Shown: in pieces, positions 18,018 to 24,932 of the stretch
Position numbering within the stretch: position 1 is the first letter of the stretch
Layout: the number at the start of each line of letters is the position of its first letter
NCBI RefSeq assembly: GCF_009601705.1
Contig: NZ_CP045687.1
Span: 1,214,630 to 1,278,629, forward strand
Length of the DNA stretch: 64,000 bases
Reading direction: 5' to 3'
Origin: Sulfolobus sp. E5-1-F
GTDB lineage: Archaea; Thermoproteota; Thermoprotei_A; Sulfolobales; Sulfolobaceae
Notes under the pieces: model-generated
What the model saw: only the letters and a program-made list of their open reading frames with translations
Database searches by the model: none
What the model was told of the DNA's origin: nothing
Made by a program: the position numbers and the translations under genes

Positions 18018-19118
18018 GTGCATGTAATGAATAGACAATTTATTATGTTTACAATATTAGTCTTTTTTACAGGATTATATTTAGGAACTCTAAGAATAGC
18101 TATACCGGTATTTGAGAAGCAAGTAAATATTCCAATAGCGTTGGGCCTATTATTACCATTAGTATCCTTTGGTTTTGTAAAAGGTGCGTTTAACTTCGTC
18201 GCAGGGAAACTCTCTGATGACTTAGGAAGAAAGAGAGTACTCATAATAGGCTGGTTAGTAGCGTTGATATCAGTCTCATTATTTTTCTCAATTAACATAT
18301 ATACCTTGGTTGCAATTTCGATTTTACTTGCAATAAATCAAGCCTTTACGTGGACTACTACTGTCACTTCGCAAATAGACATTAGCGGTAAATTGAGGGC
18401 AGGCTTAGCTACTGGAATAAATGAAATGTCCGGCTATTTAGGAGTCTCTTTCGGAAGTCTCTTCGCTAGCTCTTTGTTCAGGCTAAGTTATATTTTCATT
18501 GGAATAATTAGCTTGATAGCCCTAATTTTATCCTTTAACGTAATGGAGACCAAAACCTTAATACCAACCGGTTTATCAAAGAAGGACGATCATATAAATT
18601 ACCTTTCCATTACCAGTATAGGCATCGCAGGACTCCTAGAGAAGTTTGTTGATTCCGCCTTCTTTATCCTAATACCCACATTTCTATTGTTACAACACTA
18701 TGCCCTACTTCTAATAGGAATAACCGTATCTAGCTATACGTTTACCTGGTCACTTTCACAACCACTATTTGGATATCTGGCAGATGCTTACAATAAAAGA
18801 AGACAAATACTTGTAATAGGTTTTTTCTTAATGTTTTTAGGTTTCATAAAATATTCCGAATTTCCTATTTTATTTTCGATAATAGAAGGTATTGGTATGG
18901 GCATGATCTATCCTAATTTAATAGCTTTTGTTAACGATAGGATTAGCGAGAGTGTGAGAGGTAAAGCATTAGGCTATTACAGATTATATAGGGATAGTGG
19001 TTATGGTATAGCTGGCTTATTGCTTCCGCTACTTTACTCATTTTATGGATACGATTACACATTGTTAGTAGTAGGAATATTGCAAGTCTTATCTCTCCTT
19101 TTAGTAGCAAGAACTTAA
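18018..19118 (+). CDS. MFS transporter
   Basis: 366 residues from the GTG at 18018; the ATG at 18027 (MNRQFIMF) is an equally good start. Eleven to twelve hydrophobic helices, with the loop 2-3 signature GKLSDDLGRKRVLI and a matching GYLADAYNKRRQIL in the second half. It is a small drug/metabolite-type carrier of unknown substrate. It is divergent from the TrmB-type regulator, whose promoter it shares, which is a common arrangement for a regulator with its target exporter. No frame problem is seen. Confidence 0.85.
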   Translation: MHVMNRQFIMFTILVFFTGLYLGTLRIAIPVFEKQVNIPIALGLLLPLVSFGFVKGAFNFVAGKLSDDLGRKRVLIIGWLVALISVSLFFSINIYTLVAISILLAINQAFTWTTTVTSQIDISGKLRAGLATGINEMSGYLGVSFGSLFASSLFRLSYIFIGIISLIALILSFNVMETKTLIPTGLSKKDDHINYLSITSIGIAGLLEKFVDSAFFILIPTFLLLQHYALLLIGITVSSYTFTWSLSQPLFGYLADAYNKRRQILVIGFFLMFLGFIKYSEFPILFSIIEGIGMGMIYPNLIAFVNDRISESVRGKALGYYRLYRDSGYGIAGLLLPLLYSFYGYDYTLLVVGILQVLSLLLVART

Positions 19119-19186
19119 TTACATCTTTTCATAAACAGAATCTATTCTATAACAAAAAGAAAAACAAACACTAATCTCCAGACTAG

Positions 19187-19369
19187 TTAGCATAATATAA
19201 TATATGCTCCTATGAAGCTCTTGCCAATCTGCATATCGCTACTATCATTTGAGAAAGCGGATAGTAAAAATACTAAACCTCCTATTACAGCTGGTACTAA
19301 ACCTAGAAACCCAATCATAACTGCAATCAGTACATCTAATGTCTTTTTTGGACTACCATGAAAATACAA
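19187..19369 (-). pseudogene. Short membrane-protein fragment
   Basis: A 60-codon reading frame with one strong hydrophobic region (VLIAVMIGFLGLVPAVIGG). No complete gene fits here. It lies at the edge of a decayed zone that contains an IS6-family element and the front of an Nramp transporter on the same strand. It could be the tail of that transporter left by a deletion, or a fragment of something else. I do not recognise it. Confidence 0.35.
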
Positions 19370-19699
19370 TTATTCTCAGAATGGACACAAAATGAAAAAC
19401 TAATAACCTTAAGGAAGGACAAGTAGCAAATTCAACCTCGATTTTGGAATAAATGATGGTAAAAATATAGATTACTTTCAAGTAGACTTTATATTTACAC
19501 ACACAGATTTACTTAAAATAAATAAGGGTTACCTCGATAATCGTTGACAGTAACTGAAGAAAGAATTGAAAGAGTTAAACATAAAATTACCCTAGATTTA
19601 GTCAGAGTTATATCTGAAAGAACTAGAAAAAGAGAAAAAGTTAATAGAGAGCTGGAGAGTGTGGTCAACAATTTAATTAATTTGAAAGTAATTGTATAA
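19358..19699 (+). pseudogene. Fragmentary coding remnants, one cut by the IS6 inverted repeat
   Basis: Three short sense-like pieces in different frames: a 22-codon frame from ATG 19358 (MKIQLFSEWTQNEKL), a piece near 19430-19545 (KFNLDFGINDGKNIDYFQV), and a 51-codon frame from TTG 19544 to 19699 (TEERIERVKHKITLDLVRV), a charged helix that faintly recalls the first helix of AroQ chorismate mutases. The last frame runs into the IS inverted repeat at 19657, so its real sequence ends near codon 37. None can be named. The rest of 19119-19657 shows nothing else. Confidence 0.35.
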
Positions 19700-19747
19700 A
19701 TTGCTTCTATTATAGAAATAAATCCTTTTATTTAGCGTAATACCTTT

Positions 19748-20482
19748 TTGGGTGAGCACGGGATTTTTATTGGTGAGCACTTGATGAACAGATGGAATAT
19801 CCCCGTGCTCACCCAAGTTATTTTAATCCTAATGGAGTATATTAATCTTAAGCCCAGATTTCACGTTAGAGAGGAGGTCGCGTTAAGCCTAGCGAGCTAT
19901 CTAGCTGGCTTATCCTCTTGGAGGACCACATTACCACACTCCACCTTGTTGTACTATTATAAGAGGCTTGGTAGAGTTAAGTACGTTGTGTCCTTGAGTC
20001 TTTACGCTATTGACGAGACTAAGGTTGTTTGCGTTAGGGGTAATTACTATTACGTTTGGATCGTTAGGGATGTTGTGACTAAGGCTATCCCCTTCTTCAT
20101 GGTCACTAGCTTGAGGAGTGGTCTTCACGTGTTAATTGTCCTAGTTAACATGAGGGGGATTGAGGAAATTGCGAGTAAGTACTTTAAGAAGGTTGATCGA
20201 GTGGTTTACTTGCATGATGGTTTACCAGCTTATAATGCCTTTGACTGGTTTAATGTTGGGCACAAGTGGGTTACGTTTGGTAGGAGGGATTACGCTGAGC
20301 AAGGGTTTAGGACATTGAAGCATAGGCTCTCCTCTATGGACTTTCATTTCCCTTGGAGTTCAAATAGGTTAACGATTACGAGTTGGCTCTCTACCTTCTT
20401 CCTAATCTACAACATTCTTTACACTCAAGTGTATTTAGTGGATAGGGGAGTGATAATAAATGCAAATATCTCAAATGCATAA
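19748..20482 (+). CDS. IS6-family DDE transposase
   Basis: 244 residues in the longest reading; the likely family start is MNRWNIPVLTQ (19784) or later, because the first 12 residues come from the inverted-repeat stretch at 19750-19814. The catalytic triad is visible: the first Asp in AIDETKV, the second in YLHDGLPAYNAF, and the Glu in YAEQGFRTLKHRLSSM, with the IS6-typical short D-E spacing. It ends exactly at the right inverted repeat. It appears intact. GC content is a little higher than in its AT-rich neighbours. Confidence 0.85.
   Translation: MGEHGIFIGEHLMNRWNIPVLTQVILILMEYINLKPRFHVREEVALSLASYLAGLSSWRTTLPHSTLLYYYKRLGRVKYVVSLSLYAIDETKVVCVRGNYYYVWIVRDVVTKAIPFFMVTSLRSGLHVLIVLVNMRGIEEIASKYFKKVDRVVYLHDGLPAYNAFDWFNVGHKWVTFGRRDYAEQGFRTLKHRLSSMDFHFPWSSNRLTITSWLSTFFLIYNILYTQVYLVDRGVIINANISNA
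19750..19814. repeat. Inverted repeat at the 5' end of the IS6 transposase gene
   Basis: GGGTGAGCACGGG (19750-19762) is matched by its complement CCCCGTGCTCACCC at 19801-19814; a third partial copy GGTGAGCAC lies at 19771-19779. The RNA could fold into a 13-bp stem spanning the possible start codons. It may limit transposase translation or stop read-in transcription, or be the end of an older element. Function is inferred. Confidence 0.55.
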
Positions 20483-20499
20483 AATTGTTGACCACACTC

Positions 20500-20645
20500 G
20501 ATAATAACATCACAAACCATATTAGTTTGTACCCATATTCCTCTCCTGTAGATAATCCTCCTAGTATACTCGCAGCATCAGCATCAGCCATCAATGCTAT
20601 CCAAGCTGGTCCAAAGAGTTTCACAGAGTCTCTTATGCTAATCTC
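20500..20645 (-). pseudogene. Truncated Nramp-family Mn/Fe transporter (N-terminus only)
   Basis: On the minus strand the text reads EISIRDSVKLFGPAW, IALMADADAASILGG, then GEEYGYKLIWFVMLL, and stops at the IS inverted repeat. This is the first helix of an Nramp divalent-metal transporter (the DxxN-type motif region appears as DADAAS in this archaeal branch). The remaining ten or so helices are gone on the other side of the IS. An original start upstream has also been lost: the frame meets TGA just before the Glu codon, though a GTG at 20624 could still initiate. Related Sulfolobus genomes have an intact Nramp gene beside the DPS-like gene (from memory). So the transporter appears inactivated here. 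Confidence 0.7.
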
Positions 20646-20888
20646 ACATCACCCCACATAAGTAATTATAAACTCCTTTTTTAGGTAAAAAGCTATTATA
20701 ATGAATAAAAACGCAAAAGCTGTATTCACTATGCATTCACTGGTATATTCTAATACTCACTAACTTATAAATGTTTTTATTTAAGAATCACTTTTATTTA
20801 GTATCGACTTCGGTTTCATCTTATCCTAGTCCTTCATTTTAACCTTACTTGGTGTGAATATTACTTAACGATTTATTTAGAATAACTC

Positions 20889-20932
20889 TTAACTAATAGT
20901 TAAAGCGACTTCTAATTAGAAAATTTTATAAA
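20889..20932 (+). promoter_or_regulatory. Promoter and candidate operators of the DPS-like gene
   Basis: A TATA box ATTTTATAAA at 20923-20932 lies about 34 bases before the ATG, with a ribosome site AGGGTG near 20955-20960. Two palindromes sit directly upstream: TTAACTAATAGTTAA (20889-20903, perfect around a central base) and TCTAATTAGA (20911-20920, perfect, against the BRE). The 320 bases between the Nramp fragment and this gene hold no other gene. The palindromes are candidates for an iron- or redox-responsive regulator. Confidence 0.55.
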
Positions 20933-20965
20933 TTAGAAATGAGTATAGTCTTTTAGGGTGTCTGA

Positions 20966-21532
20966 ATGCAAGAAAAACCCCAAGAACCAAAGGTAGTCGG
21001 AGTCGAAATCTTGGAAAAATCCGGATTAGATGTGAAAAAGTTAATAGATAAATTAGTTAAAGCAACCGCTGCAGAGTTCACCACATACTATTACTACACT
21101 ATATTGAGAATGCACCTAACTGGTATGGAAGGAGAAGGTCTTAAGGAAATAGCTGAAGACGCTAGACTTGAGGATAGACTTCATTTCGAACTAATGACAC
21201 AGAGAATTTATGAACTAGGAGGAGGTCTACCCAGAGATATAAGGCAACTCGCTGATATTTCAGCGTGTGCTGATGCTTATCTACCAGAGAATTGGAAAGA
21301 TCCTAAGGAAATATTAAAGGTTTTATTAGAGGCAGAACAATGTGCAATAAGAACATGGAAAGAAGTATGTGATATGACATACGGAAAAGATCCTAGAACA
21401 TACGATCTAGCCCAAAGGATACTTCAAGAGGAAATAGAGCACGAAGCGTGGTTCTTAGAACTGCTATACGGAAGACCATCAGGCCACTTCAGAAGAAGTT
21501 CGCCAGGTAATGCTCCATATTCTAAAAAATAA
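20966..21532 (+). CDS. dps: DPS-like protein (thioferritin)
   Basis: 188 residues, nearly identical to the Sulfolobus DPS-like dodecameric ferritin. The four-helix bundle holds a bacterioferritin-like di-iron site: Glu37 ([10 protein letters not shown]), Glu69 and His73 in RLEDRLHFE, Glu124 (LEAEQC), and Glu156 with His159 in QEEIEHEAW. The Cys101 and Cys126 pair next to the site is the thioferritin signature. It uses peroxide to oxidise and store iron, protecting DNA; its induction by peroxide and iron limitation is known in S. solfataricus. It has its own promoter with palindromes. The neighbouring metal transporter gene is truncated here. Confidence 0.95.
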   Translation: MQEKPQEPKVVGVEILEKSGLDVKKLIDKLVKATAAEFTTYYYYTILRMHLTGMEGEGLKEIAEDARLEDRLHFELMTQRIYELGGGLPRDIRQLADISACADAYLPENWKDPKEILKVLLEAEQCAIRTWKEVCDMTYGKDPRTYDLAQRILQEEIEHEAWFLELLYGRPSGHFRRSSPGNAPYSKK

Positions 21533-21599
21533 TAAAATGTAATTGTTTTTTATTATTATTATTTTTATTTCCCTATATTTTAGTAATGGTGATCATCTA

Positions 21600-21926
21600 A
21601 TGCTAATAAAGGTCTGTAATATTTCAGACCTTGAAGATCAAAAACCTAAGAAATTTTCGATAAATAGTATAGAAGTATTAGCAGTTAAGATTAAGAATAA
21701 GGTCTTTGTTATCGATGCCTATTGTCCCCATAAGGGAGGAAATATGGAGTACGGAGATGTGGACGGATATAAAATAAAATGTCATTTACATGGATATGAG
21801 TACAGTTTAGAAAACGGTAAATTAGTATACAATCCTTACGGCAAATCGTCGGGATGGTATTTCTCACCTAACTTAAAGGTCTACAAAGTCGAGATAAAGG
21901 GTGAAGAAATTTTCATAGAAGTTTAA
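21600..21926 (+). CDS. Rieske-type [2Fe-2S] ferredoxin
   Basis: 108 residues from the ATG at 21600, chosen because a GGTGATC ribosome site lies just before it and the Rieske fold begins at LIKVCNISDLE; an upstream ATG at 21543 would add a hydrophobic AT-rich lead with no family counterpart. The cluster ligands are Cys42/His44 (YCPHKGG) and Cys61/His64 (KCHLHGYEY). It is a soluble electron carrier, likely for an oxygenase or reductase. It is 67 bases after the DPS-like gene and may be co-transcribed. It converges with the ring nuclease gene with a 4-base overlap. Confidence 0.93.
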   Translation: MLIKVCNISDLEDQKPKKFSINSIEVLAVKIKNKVFVIDAYCPHKGGNMEYGDVDGYKIKCHLHGYEYSLENGKLVYNPYGKSSGWYFSPNLKVYKVEIKGEEIFIEV

Positions 21927-22459
21927 ATTTCAAATTCTATTGTTCTAGCGTTTTGCACGATTAAACTGCAATAGGTTTCTTTTATTTGTTCATTGCATTC
22001 ACTTCTATTCTTGATTTCAACAACATCCTTTAACTCCCTAATCCTCTTACTAATCCTATTGTAGTCATCTTGTGAGATAATTGAAGTTACTATTTTAGCC
22101 CCCTTACTCTTTGCCGCTAAGGCTGCTGCAATACTCATACTTTTTCTCCCTCCAGTTATATCTAGGTAATCTCCTTCATTCAATTGCTTTTTAACAAAAT
22201 CCCTGACTTTTTTCAAGTCTTCTTCACTGTAAATATCTTCAATATCGAGTGGATGTTCACTAATTTCTACTTTAGGAAATTTTTCTTGAATACAACAGAT
22301 GAACATCAGTCTTATTATTTTCCATGCTTTCTTTACTTCCGCATTCGATGTAGTTACCACTCTTATCTCATCAATAGTTTCTCCTTTTCTTACTAGGTAA
22401 AGAAAAGTTTCTATTACTCCTCCAGGCGAGGTTCCTAAAGTAGCTACTAATTTAACCAT
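21923..22459 (-). CDS. crn1: CRISPR ring nuclease of the Crn1 family (CARF domain)
   Basis: 178 residues, a single CARF domain very similar to Sso2081 of S. solfataricus. The N-terminal LVATLGTSPGG holds Ser11, and ITGGRKSMSIAAA holds Arg105-Lys106; these are the cA4-binding and cleavage positions described for this enzyme. Family knowledge: Crn1 cuts the cyclic tetra-adenylate made by type III CRISPR complexes and so switches off the Csx1 RNase response. No HEPN or other effector domain is fused. It has a TATA-like ATATTTAAT near -27 on its own strand. No cas gene or CRISPR array is in the window, so it acts in trans with loci elsewhere. Confidence 0.92.
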   Translation of the reverse strand: MVKLVATLGTSPGGVIETFLYLVRKGETIDEIRVVTTSNAEVKKAWKIIRLMFICCIQEKFPKVEISEHPLDIEDIYSEEDLKKVRDFVKKQLNEGDYLDITGGRKSMSIAAALAAKSKGAKIVTSIISQDDYNRISKRIRELKDVVEIKNRSECNEQIKETYCSLIVQNARTIEFEI

Positions 22460-22492
22460 GCTAAGAGTTAAAAGTTGATTAAATATTTATTT

Positions 22493-22996
22493 TTACTGTT
22501 TTTTACCTCTACCTCTTAGGAATAGCACTAAGCCTACTAGCAACACAATTACACCAATAATAGCTAGAAAGAAACCAAGGCCCGTATATAGTGCAACGTT
22601 TACTAATGAAGAGGCTAACTCTTGACTCAAAATGTATTTCACTGAAATTGGAGCAGAGAGATTATTTACCATTATAGCATCGTATTTAGGACTTAATAAC
22701 GCTATTACATATCCCTTTTCTGCTATTTGCGGTACCGATTGGTTCGTTCCATTTATTACTTGTAGTACCTTTAACACTTGTCCAGAGCTCGTATTGTACA
22801 GCAATATTGACAACTTAGTGGGTACACCTAAATCTTGTGATCCACCTGGTTGTAAAGTAGTTGCAGTTGCTGTGCTTAATGTGTTAATCACTTTAATGAG
22901 TCCAGTGGAAGCCAGATATCCTCCAATAAAGAACAATGCAATACCTACTATTAATATTATTACCCCTACTATTAGAACTGTTTTACCTATAGCCAT
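22493..22996 (-). CDS. Small membrane protein with an extracytoplasmic domain
   Basis: 167 residues. One N-terminal helix (about 6-28, VLIVGVIILIVGIALFFIGGY), a 90-residue outside domain rich in Thr, Ser and Asn (SILLYNTSSGQVLKV), and a C-terminal helix (about 140-161) ending in RGRGKK. No catalytic motif is seen and I do not recognise the family beyond a general Sulfolobales type. It lies 33 bases upstream of the ring nuclease on the same strand, so they could share a transcript, though the ring nuclease has its own TATA-like site. Confidence 0.7.
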   Translation of the reverse strand: MAIGKTVLIVGVIILIVGIALFFIGGYLASTGLIKVINTLSTATATTLQPGGSQDLGVPTKLSILLYNTSSGQVLKVLQVINGTNQSVPQIAEKGYVIALLSPKYDAIMVNNLSAPISVKYILSQELASSLVNVALYTGLGFFLAIIGVIVLLVGLVLFLRGRGKKQ

Positions 22997-23037
22997 AATT
23001 TAAAAGTTTAAAGGAAACTATTAAGTCTTTTCAAAAG

Positions 23038-23967
23038 CTATATTACGTCTAAAGGATTGGTGGACACGAACTCTATGTTCTTTATAACATATTTGCTGAC
23101 ACTCACACTACCGAAACTCTTCAGCTCCTTATGAACCTCAAACGTAACTATGGAAGGGTCGCCCAATTGATATAAGCTTCCCGGGTTTATTGCGATAGTT
23201 TCCCCTATTTTATCCATTGAGGTGCTTTCATGAACGTGACCATGGAGTGAAATAAGCGGCTGGAATTCGGTGATTAGATCAAGTACTGCCTTTGAACCAA
23301 CGTGAGATTTCCTAATACCTATCTTTACATTATCCAATTTAGTATTCAAAGGAGGCATGTGAAAGTTTATAATCGATCTTTCCTTATCGGCATCCTTAAG
23401 TAATGATTTACCCTTTATGTATAATTCAGAGTCCGGAATCTCCCTATATGAATTTCCCATTGGAGAACCGTAACCTAATGAGACTATCTGAATCTCCTCT
23501 AGATTTATTACATTCTCATTAATTAGTTTACCTCCATAATTCTTAAGAATAGAGTCAAGTTGTGGTATATCGCCATGTGCTGGAGACCAAAATATCCTTT
23601 CTAAACGAAATACTTCATCTGATATTTTAACCCATCTTGACATTTGCTCAGTAACTTTTTCAACTAATAGTCTTTCCAGCTTACTCTTATCACTCCTTAT
23701 ATCATTAATTACCTCCTTCTTGTCAATTACTATATATTTTCCAGACCTTAACGCATCTTCATTTAGGTTATTCAAATTAACCTTCTTCCCATTTAGAAAA
23801 TACTTTCCACCAACATCTTCTACAAATAATATCTCTTTAGCCATTAACCCCCCACTTACAATGAGATAGTCAACTTTCCTAGTTTTTGCAATATTTAGGG
23901 ATCTCTTAAATGAATACTCCGACCCATGAACATCTGTCAAGAATCCTATCTTAAATTTAAAGACCAT
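23038..23967 (-). CDS. Calcineurin-type metallophosphoesterase
   Basis: 309 residues. Metal-binding motifs in order: LTDVHGSE (Asp11, His13), a second block where the usual GD is replaced by SGG (LIVSGGLMAK), INFHMPP in place of GNH/NH, and SLHGHVHES with the GHxH ligands. The insertion of about 100 residues between blocks 2 and 3 is charged. It is likely a cytoplasmic phosphodiesterase or phosphatase of unknown substrate. The loss of the block 2 Asp is unusual and may change metal use. It precedes the small membrane protein on the same strand by 41 bases. Confidence 0.8.
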   Translation of the reverse strand: MVFKFKIGFLTDVHGSEYSFKRSLNIAKTRKVDYLIVSGGLMAKEILFVEDVGGKYFLNGKKVNLNNLNEDALRSGKYIVIDKKEVINDIRSDKSKLERLLVEKVTEQMSRWVKISDEVFRLERIFWSPAHGDIPQLDSILKNYGGKLINENVINLEEIQIVSLGYGSPMGNSYREIPDSELYIKGKSLLKDADKERSIINFHMPPLNTKLDNVKIGIRKSHVGSKAVLDLITEFQPLISLHGHVHESTSMDKIGETIAINPGSLYQLGDPSIVTFEVHKELKSFGSVSVSKYVIKNIEFVSTNPLDVI

Positions 23968-24004
23968 CTTATCTTAAATCTGTAATTACAAATTAAAAAA
24001 TTAA

Positions 24005-24100
24005 TTAGTCCTTTTTCTCCTTCTTTTCTATTACTTCCAGTAAGTAAACCCACGCTAAAAAACAAGGATCTACTTCTTGCCTTTTCTTTTCCTCACTCAC
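24005..24100 (-). CDS. Tiny 31-residue protein coupled to the dienelactone hydrolase gene
   Basis: A GTG at 24100 overlaps the hydrolase stop codon as GTGA and opens 31 codons: MSEEKKRQEVDPCFLAW then VYLLEVIEKKEKKD. It is charged at both ends with a short hydrophobic middle and one Cys. The overlap and the plausible composition argue for a real coupled gene, but its size leaves it unproven. No function can be assigned. Confidence 0.5.
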   Translation of the reverse strand: MSEEKKRQEVDPCFLAWVYLLEVIEKKEKKD

Positions 24101-24870
24101 TTTGAAACCCTCCTCAGAAAGTTTTTAACTCTTTCCCATGCGTCTTCCGAAGCTTCCTTATTAAATGAACGTCCCCTGTCATTAAAAAACGCGTGATAAG
24201 CTCCAGGATAAATTTTGAGCTCTAAATCCTTCTTATACTTTATTACCGCGGATATGAGATCTGGTAACCCCGCATTTATTGGAGGATCCTCTCCAGCGTA
24301 CAGACCTAATATTGGTCCCCTTATTTTTTGAATCGCCTCCAACGGCTGTGGATTTCTGCCATAGAAAACTATTGTTCCATCTAAGGGTACTTCAGTTGCT
24401 AGCTGAAATGCTAAACCTCCACCCATACAGAAGCCCATACTAACTATTTTTTTAACGCCTTGTGAGCTTACGTACTCATAAGCCTTAATCGCGTCCTTTA
24501 TCATCTGTTCTTCTGTCTTTTGTCTATTTAAAACCAGCAATTCAGCTACTCTTTTGCCTTTTTCGTCTAACGTTGACATTATCTGTTGATAGGAATTTGG
24601 ATCATTCCTCTTCTCTGGTGGTATACTCCATACTTTCATCATTACATTCTGAATGTTCTCCTGATTTAGAACATCCTCATATCTAGTGTATAATTGTGGA
24701 GCGAGTGCCATGTAGCCCTCGTTCGCTAACCTTCTTGAAATATCTTTTATATTATCATTAAGACCCCATATTTCGTGTATTACTATTACTGCTAACTTAG
24801 GATTTTCTGGTGAAGCTAAGAAAGCCCTTATTTTAGCTCCTTCCGAATCGTAAAATATCTCCCTTTCCAT
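24097..24870 (-). CDS. Dienelactone hydrolase-family alpha/beta hydrolase
   Basis: 257 residues with the dienelactone hydrolase arrangement: Glu34 in VIHEIWGLN, nucleophile Cys148 in MGFCMGGGLAF, Asp195 in YAGEDPPI and His226 in YPGAYHAFF. Family members open dienelactones from chlorocatechol breakdown, though many are general carboxyl esterases. An insertion (about 65-125, with NDPNSYQQIM) lengthens it a little over the classic 236 residues. It may connect with ring-cleavage products from the aromatic genes, but it is 23 kb away and might be a general esterase. No signal peptide, so cytoplasmic. Confidence 0.88.
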   Translation of the reverse strand: MEREIFYDSEGAKIRAFLASPENPKLAVIVIHEIWGLNDNIKDISRRLANEGYMALAPQLYTRYEDVLNQENIQNVMMKVWSIPPEKRNDPNSYQQIMSTLDEKGKRVAELLVLNRQKTEEQMIKDAIKAYEYVSSQGVKKIVSMGFCMGGGLAFQLATEVPLDGTIVFYGRNPQPLEAIQKIRGPILGLYAGEDPPINAGLPDLISAVIKYKKDLELKIYPGAYHAFFNDRGRSFNKEASEDAWERVKNFLRRVSK

Positions 24871-24932
24871 ATTAACTTTTAATGGTAAATGGTTTAAAAG
24901 TTAACTATCTATTTTTGTTAGATAAAAAATAA

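Larger units (their letters stand above)
19657..20499 (+). mobile_element. IS6-family insertion sequence
   Basis: Bounded by perfect 18-base inverted repeats, GAGTGTGGTCAACAATTT at 19657-19674 and its complement at 20482-20499, giving an 843-base unit with one transposase gene. Size and DDE protein match IS6-like elements of Sulfolobus such as those named ISC735/ISC774. The flanking 8 bases differ (GAGCTGGA and GATAATAA), so there is no target duplication. That fits the deletion or cointegrate behaviour known for this family. It abuts the truncated Nramp gene on the right and a truncated reading frame on the left. Confidence 0.8.
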
